A DNA stretch of 64,000 nt from Rathayibacter iranicus NCPPB 2253 = VKM Ac-1602 (GTDB lineage: Bacteria > Actinomycetota > Actinomycetes > Actinomycetales > Microbacteriaceae): positions 1 through 64,000 of the forward strand of contig NZ_QGDV01000013.1 of the NCBI RefSeq assembly GCF_003149025.1, read 5' to 3'. This document shows positions 33,779 to 43,083 of this stretch, piece by piece (position 1 is the first letter of the stretch; each line of letters starts with the position of its first letter). Under the pieces are notes generated by a model that ran no database searches, was not told where the DNA came from, and saw only the letters and a list, made by a program, of their open reading frames with translations. The translations under genes were made by a program, and so were the position numbers.

Positions 33779-34846
33779 TCAGCTCATTATACTAATGTCG
33801 GTCATATTATGTTGGAAGATTGCCCATTGAGCAGTCGCCCCTACAAGGTATGGAGGCTTCCCCAAACCACCCGGGTTGTCATTGACGATGTGTCCGTGCA
33901 CACTGCGAGTATACGTCCCCTCGCCCGGCTTCTTGAAGAAGGCGAACGTAATTCGCGAACCAATGCCGTCCACATGGCCCTCTGCCGCGTCGAACATGAA
34001 GGAGTAGGTTGGCTCATCAGGGAATGGCCCGGTCCGCTCCTGGTTGAAGGTGCAGTGCAAATTCATTGTTGCCAAATATAGAGGAAGGTCACCACCAGGC
34101 GCGGGAAAGTCCCTCGGCGCGCCGGGCACGGGGAAGTAGCAATTGAAGCACCCGTGCAGGACCTTCTTCGCCACTCCAGGTGTCGTTGTACCGATTCCAT
34201 AGTCTCTCGTGTAGTTCCACGCAGGATCTGCGACCAGGGGGAACTGGACTCTGGATGGTTCGTCGATGATCTGTCGAATGCTGTCATCAGCGATCTCGAA
34301 GTGGGTCGCGAGATCCGCTCCCGACGAGTCCCTCGCCCACGGCTTCTCGACGAAGATGGTCTGGCCGTCTTCAAGGAAGAGATACACGCTCCCGTCCTCG
34401 TTCAGCAGATGGCTCTTCACATGGAAGGAGACATCCATGTCGTCGAGTTCTTCCACTCCCGCCGCCGAGAAGAAAATCTGAGCACCAGTTGCGGTGGGCC
34501 GTATGGCCGTCGAAAAGGCCTCATCTGGCGAGGAATAGGTGATATAGCCGTTCCGGTCGGTTTGTTTCTGCGTCGCGGTGGCACTCAGCGCCACATCGAC
34601 GGAAGCGTCATACTCCGAAGACGTGACCACTATATTGCCGCCGGGCGCATCATCGACCGCTGAAGAGCCGGCCCCTTGACTCAGGGTCACATTCTCGGAC
34701 GAAGGGAGCACAAGATCGCCCGCCAACGATTGAATGAGATCGACCGGATCGTTGGGAGCCGCGTTTGCTTGCGCAGAAGCCACTGGCGCTACACACCCAA
34801 TAGTAATTACTAGCGCCGTGATGGCCAGTATTCGTTGTATCCGCAT
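33779..34846 (-). CDS. secreted protein of unknown function
   Basis: A 355-residue exported protein. The signal peptide is MRIQRILAITALVITIGCVA with cleavage after ASA/NA. The mature part is acidic and contains two Cys in HGCFNCYFP and another in LHCTF. A segment FPLVADPAW recurs in actinobacterial secreted proteins of unknown role. ATG 34846 follows GGGAGAAC, while the longer frame upstream lacks a start signal. GC is lower than in the neighbours, so transfer is possible. Likely co-transcribed with the membrane protein at 33385. Confidence 0.7.
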   Translation of the reverse strand: MRIQRILAITALVITIGCVAPVASAQANAAPNDPVDLIQSLAGDLVLPSSENVTLSQGAGSSAVDDAPGGNIVVTSSEYDASVDVALSATATQKQTDRNGYITYSSPDEAFSTAIRPTATGAQIFFSAAGVEELDDMDVSFHVKSHLLNEDGSVYLFLEDGQTIFVEKPWARDSSGADLATHFEIADDSIRQIIDEPSRVQFPLVADPAWNYTRDYGIGTTTPGVAKKVLHGCFNCYFPVPGAPRDFPAPGGDLPLYLATMNLHCTFNQERTGPFPDEPTYSFMFDAAEGHVDGIGSRITFAFFKKPGEGTYTRSVHGHIVNDNPGGLGKPPYLVGATAQWAIFQHNMTDISIMS

Positions 34847-34979
34847 AGTTCTCCCGTAATCGAACGACGTTATGTGGCCGATTTTGGCACCTCGACCGAA
34901 TGCGCACTCGGTCTTGTCGTCAAAAGCCGTTCGGCGGGCACGCCAGCGCAGTGGACCTGCCCGCGCAGCGCCCACGGCG

Positions 34980-36965
34980 TCATCCCACGTGTACGCCCGG
35001 GCGGCGGTCGCGGCGGGGCTCTGCGCGGCGCAAGACCTCGCGAGTGACGGGTGCAACCTCGCCGGTGCCGGTGATCAAAAACCGGAACATATTCGCCATC
35101 GGCCCGCCCTCGGTCCACTCGAAGTAGACGTCGGGGATAACGCCCGTCAGGTCACGGATCTCGAGAAGTACCGTCGCAATGGTGTTCGGGATATTCCCGC
35201 TGGTCACCGTGAGCACCCGGAAACCGTGGCAAATGCGACCCTGCACGACCAGATCCTCCTCGAAGTCGGAGGAGTCGGTGGTGTGCACCTCGAGGAACAG
35301 CACAGGCCCGCGCAGAGGCAGATTGCTGTCGCGCTGCTCCTCGGCGAGCTTGTCGCGGTACTCCGCCTCGGAGCCGTCATCGGGCTCATTCGCGAGGAGA
35401 CGGATCACGCCGTAGTCGTCAGCATCGGTGGTGAGAAAGTCGAGCGCCGCGGCGTCGAAGGTCACCGAGGTGGCGCGCAGCTGGAACGAGCGGTGCACGC
35501 GCGAGGTGAGCGAGACAGCAAGGATGCCGACGATGAAGACCGCCGCGATCCGCACGCCATCGGGCCGCTCGACGACGTTGACGACCGTCGTGTAGACGAA
35601 CACCAGCGCGATGGTCGCGAAGCCGATCGCACGCTTGCGCTGCTTCTTGCGCTTAGCCGAGAGGAACACCGCGACCGAGGCGGAGGTGATAAGCACCAAC
35701 ACACCGGTCGCATAGGCACCGCCCTGCGCGTCGACATCGGCCTGGAAGACGATGGTGATGACGAAGGCCACGAGGGTGAAGACGAGGACCAGCGGGCGAA
35801 CGGCTCCGGCCCACTGCGGAGCCATCCCGTAGCGCGGCAGGTAGCGCGGCACGATGTTGAGCAGGCCCGCGAGAGCAGAGGCGCCCGCGAACCAGAGGAT
35901 GCAGATCGTCGCGACGTCGTAGACGGTGCCGAAGCCCTCGCCGAGGTACTGATGCGCGAGGTAGGCGAGCGCGCGGCCGTTGGCCTCGCCTCCCGGCTGG
36001 AACTGCGCCTGCGGGATCAACAGCGTCGTCACGAAGCTCGACGTGATGAGGAACGCCGACATGGTCACGGCGGCGGTAATCAGCAGGCGCTTCGCCCCGC
36101 GGATGCGGCCGACGGGCGCGTCGTCGGTGTCGCCCGCGTCGCCGCGGATCTGCGGCATGACCGCAACTCCCGTCTCGAAGCCCGAGAGCCCGAGCGCCAA
36201 CTTCGGAAACACGATCAGCGCAATACCCACCATGATCAGCGGATTGCCGTGCTGGGTCGTCAGCGCCGACCACCAGTCGCCGATCACGACCGGGTTCTCG
36301 GCGACGTGCGCGATGGCAACAGCGATCACGATCGCGTTGAGGAGGAGGAACACGGCAACGAGCACCACCGCGATCGAGATCGCCTCGCGGAAACCACGGA
36401 GGAACACGACGCCCAGCAGTGCAATGAGGCCCAGCGTGAGCGGCACCTCCGCACCGTGGAACCAGGCCGGAGCGAACGGGTTCTCGACGGCGTGCGCTGT
36501 CGCGTCGGCCGCAGACAGGGTGATCGTGATCATGAAATCGGTGGCCGCGAAGCCCAGCAGCACGAGGACGAAGAGCTTGCCGCCCCACCACGGCAGCAAA
36601 CGCTCGAGCATCGCGATCGAGCCCTCCCCGCGGAAGCTCTCGCGCGCAACTCGCCTATAGACGGGCAAGGCGCCAAGGAGGGTCAGCACCACCAGCACGA
36701 TCGTCGCGAGCGGCGAGACGAGGCCCGCGGCGAGCGCCGCGATCGCCGGCTGGTAGCCGAGGGTGGAGAAGTAGTCGACGCCCGTCAGGCACATCACGCG
36801 CCACCACGAGTGGGTCTTGGCCGTGGCCGCATGCGGCCCGGGGTGGGCTCCGGAGCCGTCGCGCAGCCCTTCAAGGAGCCAGGCTTTCAGCCCTTCCGCG
36901 CGCGCGGCGGAGAGGGGGGCGGGCTCAAGAGCGTCAGGGTCGCCGCGCAGGACGGAAGAGGTCAC
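34980..36965 (-). CDS. APC-superfamily permease with long C-terminal domain
   Basis: A 661-residue transporter. The first membrane helix carries [20 protein letters not shown], followed by about eleven more helices. A cytoplasmic C-terminal domain of about 180 residues begins near the basic [11 protein letters not shown] loop and following helices. Similar actinobacterial proteins are annotated as amino acid transporters, but some APC members import K+. Substrate not assignable by eye. It is divergent from 37269, with a structured 300-base intergenic region. Compare the KimA-like gene at 51630. Confidence 0.82.
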   Translation of the reverse strand: MTSSVLRGDPDALEPAPLSAARAEGLKAWLLEGLRDGSGAHPGPHAATAKTHSWWRVMCLTGVDYFSTLGYQPAIAALAAGLVSPLATIVLVVLTLLGALPVYRRVARESFRGEGSIAMLERLLPWWGGKLFVLVLLGFAATDFMITITLSAADATAHAVENPFAPAWFHGAEVPLTLGLIALLGVVFLRGFREAISIAVVLVAVFLLLNAIVIAVAIAHVAENPVVIGDWWSALTTQHGNPLIMVGIALIVFPKLALGLSGFETGVAVMPQIRGDAGDTDDAPVGRIRGAKRLLITAAVTMSAFLITSSFVTTLLIPQAQFQPGGEANGRALAYLAHQYLGEGFGTVYDVATICILWFAGASALAGLLNIVPRYLPRYGMAPQWAGAVRPLVLVFTLVAFVITIVFQADVDAQGGAYATGVLVLITSASVAVFLSAKRKKQRKRAIGFATIALVFVYTTVVNVVERPDGVRIAAVFIVGILAVSLTSRVHRSFQLRATSVTFDAAALDFLTTDADDYGVIRLLANEPDDGSEAEYRDKLAEEQRDSNLPLRGPVLFLEVHTTDSSDFEEDLVVQGRICHGFRVLTVTSGNIPNTIATVLLEIRDLTGVIPDVYFEWTEGGPMANMFRFLITGTGEVAPVTREVLRRAEPRRDRRPGVHVG

Positions 36966-37268
36966 TGGACGTTTCTACTCGCCGTGACGGTCAGTCCAGC
37001 CGTGAAGGAGCGGATCCTCACGCTTTCCTCACGGGTATTTGCCTGTGGAGGGACGATCGACCGGCATCGAGCGGCGCCGTTCCGACTTCGAGAAGCGTGT
37101 GGCCGCGCGCCGACGTCCGGCGTAACAAACGAAGGAAGGATCGTCCCGCGGCAGCGTATTTCCGCGGATTCACGGCGCCCGGACTGGATCCATCCTTCGT
37201 TGGTGACGCGACACACCTGAGCTCGCCGGCTTCGGTCCCCCGACGACCGAGAGTCCTACCCTCGGCAC
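36966..37268. other. divergent intergenic region with nested inverted repeats
   Basis: ACGAAGGAAGGATC (37129-37142) and GATCCATCCTTCGT (37187-37200) pair with one mismatch. Inside them two CCGCGG hexamers (37146-37151, 37162-37167) can form a second hairpin. The arrangement could be a leader-RNA structure of the APC permease gene or an operator. I could not match it to the ydaO (c-di-AMP) riboswitch consensus. Confidence 0.5.
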
Positions 37269-37883
37269 ATGGCTCAGCTGCACCGCGCGACGATCACTCC
37301 CGGCAAGCTCGAGATCGTAGAGGCATGGGCGCCGACCCAGCCGTGGTGCGCGGTCGGAGGCTTCAGCCAGCTCGGCGCTTACCGCTTCGACGATCCCGCA
37401 GGCAGGGTCGGTAGTGAGACCCTTCTTGTCCAGGCGCCCGGTCAACCGCCCCTCCAAGTGCCGCTGACCTATCGCGACACTCCACTCCCGGGCGGAGAGG
37501 AGTGGCTCCTCGCGACGGCCGAGCATTCCGTTCTCGGGCGGCGATGGGTCTACGACGGGATGCACGACCCGGTCGCCGTGGCGGCGTTCGTCGCGGCGAT
37601 CCACTCCGGCGCAGGGGAGGCCGAGCAGTACGTCGAGGAGGACGGGCAGCGCGTCCGATGTCCGCCGACGGTGATGGTGCGGGGCAGCGGAACGAGTGCC
37701 GGATCGGTTCATCCGCCCGCCTCAATGAGCACCCGGAGCGACTCCCGCACGACCACGACCGAGACGGACGACGGGACGCTCGTCCTCGCGCGGGTCCTCG
37801 ATGCTCCCTTCCTCCTGGGCGAGCGGATCCTGGTCGGCGCCTGGCGGGACGCCACTCCTCTCACCCTCGCGACCCTCCTTTGA
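37269..37883 (+). CDS. maltokinase N-terminal cap-like protein (stand-alone)
   Basis: A 204-residue protein. The beginning LHRATITPGKLEIVEAW, then RFDDPAGRVGSETLL, PLTYRDTPLPG and EHSVLGRRWVYDGMHDPVAV, is the sequence of the N-terminal cap domain found in mycobacterial-type maltokinases and related proteins. The APH-like kinase domain is absent here and the frame is complete. The stand-alone cap family exists in actinobacteria with unknown role. Divergent from the APC permease. Confidence 0.8.
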   Translation: MAQLHRATITPGKLEIVEAWAPTQPWCAVGGFSQLGAYRFDDPAGRVGSETLLVQAPGQPPLQVPLTYRDTPLPGGEEWLLATAEHSVLGRRWVYDGMHDPVAVAAFVAAIHSGAGEAEQYVEEDGQRVRCPPTVMVRGSGTSAGSVHPPASMSTRSDSRTTTTETDDGTLVLARVLDAPFLLGERILVGAWRDATPLTLATLL

Positions 37884-37954
37884 TCCCCCACGCGAGATGC
37901 ACCTTCAGTACGCGGCACGAATACGAGCTCAAGTGGCATCGGGGCGGGCGGCGG

Positions 37955-39169
37955 TCAGCGGAGGGTGGCGAGGACCGCCTCCAGCGCGTCGACCGCGAAG
38001 TCGATCTCGGCGGCGGTAACGACCAGCGGCGGCGCCAGGCGGATGGTCGAGCCGTGCGTGTCCTTCGCGAGGATGCCGCGTGCCATCAGCGCGTCGCAGA
38101 CCGCGCGGCCCGAGGCGAGCTCGGGGTCGATGTCGATGCCCGCCCAGAGCCCGGCTCCGCGGACGGCGACGACTCCACGGCCGATCAGCGTCTGGAGTCG
38201 AGCGCGCAGCTGGGCGCCGCGCTCGCGGGCGAGCGCCTGATACTCGCCGGTGGCGAGCAGCTCGACCACCGCGAGTCCGACGGCCGCAGCGAGCGGATTG
38301 CCGCCGAACGTCGACCCGTGCTCGCCCGGCCGCAGGACCCCGAGCACGTTGGAGTTCGCGACGACAGCCGACACCGGCACGATGCCTCCGCCGAGCGCCT
38401 TGCCGAGCAGGTAGATATCGGGCACCACGCCGACCAGGTCGCACGCGAAGGTCGCGCCGGTGCGGCCCAGGCCTGACTGGATCTCGTCGGCGATGAAGAG
38501 GACGTTGCGACGGCTCGTGATTTCGCGCACGGCCGGGAGGTAGTCGGCGGGCGGGACGACGATGCCCGCCTCGCCCTGGATCGGCTCGATCAGCACGGCC
38601 ACCGTGTCGTCGTCGATCGCGGCCTCGAGAGCCTCGGCGTCGCCGAAGGGGACCGTGCGGAAGCCGGGCGTGAACGGAGCGAAGCCGTCTCTCGCCTGGT
38701 CGTCGTCGCTGAACGAGATGATCGTCGTGGTGCGGCCGTGGAAGTTGCCCGCCGCAACGACGATGTTCGCGCATCCCGGCATGACGCCCTTAACGCGGTA
38801 TCCCCAGGCGCGGGCGACCTTGATGCCCGACTCGACCGCCTCCGCGCCGGTGTTCATCGGCAGGACCATGTCCTTGCCCGCGAGCTCGGCCAGCGCCGTG
38901 ACGAACGGGCCGAGGCGGTCGTTGTGGAATGCGCGGCTGGTGAGGGTGACGCGGCCGAGCTGCGCGCGCGCCGCTTCCAGCAGCGCCGGGTGGGAGTGGC
39001 CGAAGTTCACCGCGGAGTAGGCGGCGAGGCAGTCGAGGTAGCGGCGACCCTCGACGTCGGTGATCCAGGCGCCTTCGCCCGTGGCGGCGACGACCGGCAG
39101 CGGGTGGTAGTTGTGGGCGGCGTGCTCCTCCTCCGCGGCGATGAAGGCTGCGGTCGCGGTGATGCTCAT
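37955..39169 (-). CDS. rocD: ornithine--oxo-acid aminotransferase
   Basis: A 404-residue class III PLP aminotransferase. NYHPLPVVAATGEGAWITDV at the N-terminus, NTGAEAVESGIKVAR, DEIQSGLGRTG (PLP-ring Asp/Gln region), LLGKALGGGIVPVSAV with the Schiff-base Lys, and HGSTFGGNPLA are typical of ornithine aminotransferase. It converts ornithine and 2-oxoglutarate to glutamate semialdehyde and glutamate. It follows the DDAH-like gene on the same strand, with a family A palindrome between, so the two are functionally linked in arginine catabolism. Confidence 0.92.
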   Translation of the reverse strand: MSITATAAFIAAEEEHAAHNYHPLPVVAATGEGAWITDVEGRRYLDCLAAYSAVNFGHSHPALLEAARAQLGRVTLTSRAFHNDRLGPFVTALAELAGKDMVLPMNTGAEAVESGIKVARAWGYRVKGVMPGCANIVVAAGNFHGRTTTIISFSDDDQARDGFAPFTPGFRTVPFGDAEALEAAIDDDTVAVLIEPIQGEAGIVVPPADYLPAVREITSRRNVLFIADEIQSGLGRTGATFACDLVGVVPDIYLLGKALGGGIVPVSAVVANSNVLGVLRPGEHGSTFGGNPLAAAVGLAVVELLATGEYQALARERGAQLRARLQTLIGRGVVAVRGAGLWAGIDIDPELASGRAVCDALMARGILAKDTHGSTIRLAPPLVVTAAEIDFAVDALEAVLATLR

Positions 39170-39199
39170 GTCGTTCCTCCTGTGGGGACGGTCGACTCT

Positions 39200-39241
39200 C
39201 CAAAAGTTGTCGCACTCGGCGCCGAACGCGACAACTTTTGG
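39200..39241. repeat. 42-base palindrome, family A copy 2
   Basis: Same sequence as at 32000 with two or three substitutions in the central part (GGCGCCGAACGCG). It lies between the ddaH-like gene end and the rocD start. Confidence 0.9.
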
Positions 39242-39283
39242 ACAGTGGAGGGTGGGGTCAGCGCTAGATAGCGGCGGGTGGAA

Positions 39284-40120
39284 TCAGCGCCGCAGCTCGA
39301 GCGTGCAGCACTTCACGCCGCCGCCGCCGAGCAGCAGCTCGGACAGGTCGACGCCGATCGGGTTGTAGCCACGCTCGCGCAGCTGGCGCTCGAAGCCGGT
39401 CGCGCGCGAGGCGATGACCACGTTCAGGCCGTCCGAGAAGGAATTGAGGCCGAGCACCGACGCGTCCTCCTCCGCCACCAGAATCGCGTCGGGGTACAGC
39501 TCGCGGAGGGTGCGGTTACCGTCCTCGTTGAATGCACTGGGCAGGTAGGCGATGGTCTCGTCGTCGAGGACCGCGATCGCGGTGTCGAGGTGGTAGAAGG
39601 ACGGATTCACCAGCTCGAGCGTGACGACTTCGCGGCCGAAGATGCGGGCGACTTCGGCGTGCGAGTCGGAGGCGGAGCGGAAGCCGGTGCCGGCGAGGAT
39701 CCGCTCGCCGACGAGCAGGAAGTCGCCCTCGCCCTCATTGACCTCCTCGGGGACTCGGACGTCGAAGCCGGCCGAGCGGAACCAGTCCATGTAGGCCGGG
39801 CCCTCAGGCTGGCGTTCGGGGTAGGTAAAGGCGGCGCCGTAGGCGATTCCATCGATCACGAATCCGCCGTTGGCGGCGTACACCATGTCCGGCAGGCCTG
39901 CCTCGGGCTCGATCAGCTCGATCGCGAAACCGAGGTCGACATACGTGTCGTAGAGCGTGTGCCACTGCCGGAGGGCAAGCGCGGTGTCGGTGGGGACCTG
40001 CGGATCCATCCACGGATTGATGCGGTAGACGACGGTGAAGTACTCGGGCGGGCACATCAGGATCGATGTGGCGACGGGCGTGCGGATCGGCGCCTGGGGG
40101 CGCACAGCGGTATCGGTCAT
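39284..40120 (-). CDS. DDAH/arginine dihydrolase-like amidinotransferase-fold enzyme
   Basis: A 278-residue guanidine-modifying enzyme. PDMVYAANGG carries Asn where arginine deiminases and DDAHs have an acidic residue. EGEGDFLLVG, FYHLDTAIAVLDD (catalytic His) and the C-terminal GGGVKCCTLEL (catalytic Cys) complete the active site. It is usually annotated dimethylargininase. The Asn and the neighbouring rocD instead suggest arginine dihydrolase (arginine to ornithine, CO2 and ammonia, as for AgrE/ArgZ), feeding ornithine to RocD. ATG 40120 follows AGGA. Confidence 0.8.
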   Translation of the reverse strand: MTDTAVRPQAPIRTPVATSILMCPPEYFTVVYRINPWMDPQVPTDTALALRQWHTLYDTYVDLGFAIELIEPEAGLPDMVYAANGGFVIDGIAYGAAFTYPERQPEGPAYMDWFRSAGFDVRVPEEVNEGEGDFLLVGERILAGTGFRSASDSHAEVARIFGREVVTLELVNPSFYHLDTAIAVLDDETIAYLPSAFNEDGNRTLRELYPDAILVAEEDASVLGLNSFSDGLNVVIASRATGFERQLRERGYNPIGVDLSELLLGGGGVKCCTLELRR

Positions 40121-40305
40121 TCGAGTCCTCCTGCGAAAGGATGCGGATGAGCGGACCGGGTCCAGTGGCTCCGTGCCCCGGCTGGGTGCGAGCACGCTCC
40201 CGCCCAGTCTGACACGCGACAATCCCGCAATCCCTACAGTGGGACGCACGAATCCTGCGCACGCACCCCTCCCCGCGCACATCCACGGCGTCCTGCCCGC
40301 CCAGC

Positions 40306-40370
40306 GGGGAACCCCGGACCGTAGTGGAAACCAGCCGGATAGGGCTCCCTTGATGGTTGGAGGGTCCCCC
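40306..40370. repeat. dispersed palindromic repeat, family B copy 3
   Basis: GGGGAACCCCGGACCGTAG on one side and GGAGGGTCCCCC on the other, with degenerate inner arms (GGAAACC, GGGCTCCC). It lies between divergent genes, so unlike other copies it is not at a gene end. Confidence 0.65.
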
Positions 40371-40503
40371 AGCGACACCCAGGCAGCATTCGGCGACAGT
40401 TACCCCAAAAAGGGGGACTACGGGCATCCGCCAGCCAGTGGGACGATCCTCGCAGCCCGACGTCCGTCGGTCTTCTCCCCGCGACGAAGCTGGAAACGCA
40501 CTC
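40371..40503. promoter_or_regulatory. leader of the surface-protein gene with a CCCC-AAAAA-GGGG stem
   Basis: The 130 bases before the ATG contain ACCCCAAAAAGGGGG near 40403, a small GC stem with an A-rich loop. A later segment GACGTCCGTCGG could also pair. No promoter boxes are convincing. A role in regulating the surface protein is only possible. Confidence 0.3.
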
Positions 40504-42954
40504 ATGCGCACGAAGACCCTCAGCGTCGGGCTCCTGCTCGCTCTCCTCCTCTCCTTTTTCGTCGCAACTCCGACACAGGCCGCGGGCGCTCCAGCCGCGC
40601 CGACAAATGTGGTCGCATCAGACAACAGCTGCACGGACGCGGTCACGGTCTCGTGGACACCGCCTGCGTCAGCGCCCGCCGGCTACCGGATCCATGTCTA
40701 CGCAATCGCGTCCAACTACTGGGACGAAGAGGGCACCGAGGAGCGGTACACCGTGAGCCTCGTCGAGGTCACTGGGAAGACCAGCGTCACACTCGACCTC
40801 GGTCGTTCCTACGACCCGTATTTCTTCGAGGTCTCGAGCGTGACGAATTTCAGCGCGCCCTTCACCGGCGGCAGCGAAGGCATACGGCTTGCACCGTCCT
40901 CTTCTCAGAGCAGCCCAGCCGAAACCGCTTTCACCCATTTCTGGGATGTCCCGGCGCCGGGCAATCTCACCGTCGCGGTCGACACAGAAACGTCTCTCGC
41001 ATCCGCCCGCTGGAGTCGACCCTCCGTCGACGCCAAGCTCTGCACCTTCGAGAGCTATCACTTCACGCTCGATGACCTCTCCTCGTCGGATGACGATAAC
41101 GACTACGAGAACTTCGACGGCACCATTTCACAGGCCGACACCTCTTACGAGATGGAACTCGAACCGTTCCACCGCTATGAGTTCTGCATCTGGGCTTCTT
41201 CGCAAAGGGAGCGGTCCTACTCGGAATACATCAGCTACGCGGATTCTCCAGCTGCCTGCGTCAGCATCAGCACTAGCACCACCACACCGGGCGCTCCGAG
41301 CAACGTGTCCGCCTTCTCCTCAGGCAGCTCGATCACGGTTTCGTGGGATAACCCTTGGAGTGACGGCGGCACTGACATCACCGGCTACCGAGTCGGACGC
41401 AGCGGCACCGATGCTTCCGGCAGCGGTCCCTGGTCCACGGTCGTTGCCGCCGACAGGCGGTCGCAGACCTTCACCAACCTGCGCCCGAACACCCCGTACA
41501 CGTTCACCGTGCAGTCGATCAACGCGGTCGGCAGCGGTGAAGTCAGCTCCGTCACTCAAGTCGCGAACCCGTACTCGCCGCCATCCGCACCCACCGCGGT
41601 CTCCGGATCCACCAACGACGCCGCCAGGACCGCGACGATCTCGTGGGCCCCGCCGACCTCGGCCGGCAATCCAGTGATCAGCGGCTATCGAGTCTCGCGC
41701 AACGGCGTCGACAACGCCGGCTCCGGGCCTTGGTCGACCACGGTCGGCTCCTCCACCCGCTCCTTTACCTTCACGAATCTCGCAGCCAACGGCACATACA
41801 CGCTCACCGTCTCCGCAGTGAACGCCGGAGGCGAGAGCCCGACCGCAGCGACCGTCGTCGCCCTGCGCGGCGCCGCCCTCACTGCCGCGACGCCGACCAT
41901 CGCCGGCACACCCGCCGTCGGATCAAGCCTCACGGCGAACGCTGGGACCTGGGGGCCCTCCCCAGTCACGCTCACCTACCAGTGGCACGCGGCAGGCACC
42001 GCGATCAGCGGGGCGACCGCCAGCACCTACCGGCCACTCGCGGCCGATGTCGGCAAGGTCATTACTGTCGCCGTCACCGGAGCAAAGTCGGGCTACGTCT
42101 CGACCACCCGCGTCTCCTCCGGCACGGCAGCGGTGATCGGAGGCACGCTCGCGGCCGTAACCCCGACAGTGTCCGGGACGGCGAAGGTCGGCTCCGTCCT
42201 CAGCGCTGCGCCGGGCACGTGGGGGCCGTCTCCGGTCATTCTGGCGTACCAGTGGAACGCTAACGGAGCGGCTTTGTCTGGAGCGACTTCGTCGACCTAC
42301 AGGCCCTCCGCCGCCACCAGCGGGAAGCGAATCACGGTGACAGTCACCGGATCGAAGTCGGGCTACATCTCCGCGAACCGAACCTCAACCGCCACCAGCG
42401 TCGTCGCCGCCGGCGCCCTCAGCACTGCCACGCCCACCATCACGGGAACAGCCCGCGTCGGCTCTGCGCTCAGCGCGGTTCCGGGCGCTTGGGGACCTTC
42501 GCCCGTCACGTTCTCCTATCAGTGGAAGGCGAACGGCACCGCGCTGAGCGGCGCCACCTCCTCTACCTACAGACCGACGGGGGCGACGCTCGGGAAGCGG
42601 ATCACGGTGACGGTCACCGGATCGAAGTCCGGATATACCGATGCTTCGACGTCATCGGCGACGACGAGCGCCGTCGTTGCCGGGACGCTCACGGCGGCGA
42701 CTCCGACCGTCAGCGGCACTGCCAAGGTCGGCTCGACCCTCACCGCGAAGCCCGGCACCTGGGGTCCGTCGCCCGTCGCTCTGTCCTACCAGTGGAAGGC
42801 GAACGGCGTCACCGTCTCGGGCGCGACGGCGGCGACCTATAAGCCGACGACCGCCACGGTGGGCACAAAGATCACGGTCACCGTCACCGGCAAGAAGACC
42901 GGCTACACGACCACGACGCGCACCTCCGCCGCCACCGCCGCGGTGGTGAAGTAG
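40504..42954 (+). CDS. large secreted protein with Fn3 domains and four 90-residue repeats
   Basis: An 816-residue exported protein. Signal peptide MRTKTLSVGLLLALLLSFFV, cleavage after TQA. Three fibronectin type III domains follow (first around APTNVVASDNSCTDAVTVSW; later ones with SNVSAFSSGSSITVSWDNP and PTAVSGSTNDAARTATISWA). From about residue 459 there are four tandem units built on TPTVSGTAKVGS, PGTWGPSPV, LSYQWKANG, SGATSSTYRP and ITVTVTGSKSGY. These are common in Microbacteriaceae surface proteins. No LPXTG anchor, so secreted or loosely wall-bound. Binding/adhesion role inferred from domains. Confidence 0.88.
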   Translation: MRTKTLSVGLLLALLLSFFVATPTQAAGAPAAPTNVVASDNSCTDAVTVSWTPPASAPAGYRIHVYAIASNYWDEEGTEERYTVSLVEVTGKTSVTLDLGRSYDPYFFEVSSVTNFSAPFTGGSEGIRLAPSSSQSSPAETAFTHFWDVPAPGNLTVAVDTETSLASARWSRPSVDAKLCTFESYHFTLDDLSSSDDDNDYENFDGTISQADTSYEMELEPFHRYEFCIWASSQRERSYSEYISYADSPAACVSISTSTTTPGAPSNVSAFSSGSSITVSWDNPWSDGGTDITGYRVGRSGTDASGSGPWSTVVAADRRSQTFTNLRPNTPYTFTVQSINAVGSGEVSSVTQVANPYSPPSAPTAVSGSTNDAARTATISWAPPTSAGNPVISGYRVSRNGVDNAGSGPWSTTVGSSTRSFTFTNLAANGTYTLTVSAVNAGGESPTAATVVALRGAALTAATPTIAGTPAVGSSLTANAGTWGPSPVTLTYQWHAAGTAISGATASTYRPLAADVGKVITVAVTGAKSGYVSTTRVSSGTAAVIGGTLAAVTPTVSGTAKVGSVLSAAPGTWGPSPVILAYQWNANGAALSGATSSTYRPSAATSGKRITVTVTGSKSGYISANRTSTATSVVAAGALSTATPTITGTARVGSALSAVPGAWGPSPVTFSYQWKANGTALSGATSSTYRPTGATLGKRITVTVTGSKSGYTDASTSSATTSAVVAGTLTAATPTVSGTAKVGSTLTAKPGTWGPSPVALSYQWKANGVTVSGATAATYKPTTATVGTKITVTVTGKKTGYTTTTRTSAATAAVVK
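41878..42951. repeat. four in-gene tandem repeats of about 270 bases
   Basis: Each unit encodes about 90 residues beginning L-T/S-A-A/V-T-P-T-V/I and ending SGYxSxxRTS. Units start near 41878, 42148, 42418 and 42688. The second and third are closest in DNA sequence. Copy number is likely to vary by recombination. Confidence 0.85.
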
Positions 42955-42959
42955 CGGGG

Positions 42960-43008
42960 ACTGTCGAGGGGGGAGCCCTCCGTTAACGGTTCGGGGTTCC
43001 CCCGATGG
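42960..43008. repeat. dispersed palindromic repeat, family B copy 4 (partial)
   Basis: GGGGGAGCCCTCCGTTAACG and GTTCGGGGTTCCCCC. Only the right half of the family consensus is complete. It lies just after the surface-protein gene and may terminate it. Confidence 0.65.
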
Positions 43009-43083
43009 GGGCGAGCCGTGTGAAGATGCAGGGCAACCGCCTGCTGAGCAGGGACGGCCCAGCCACGCACCCCACGGAGAACC

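Noticed and set aside
34872..37220. 782-codon frame on the + strand
   Set aside because: Antisense shadow of the APC permease; highly charged and repetitive as expected for reverse-strand GC-rich coding.
36966..37268. ydaO-type c-di-AMP riboswitch before the APC permease
   Set aside because: I looked for the conserved sequence blocks and did not find them; only generic inverted repeats are present.
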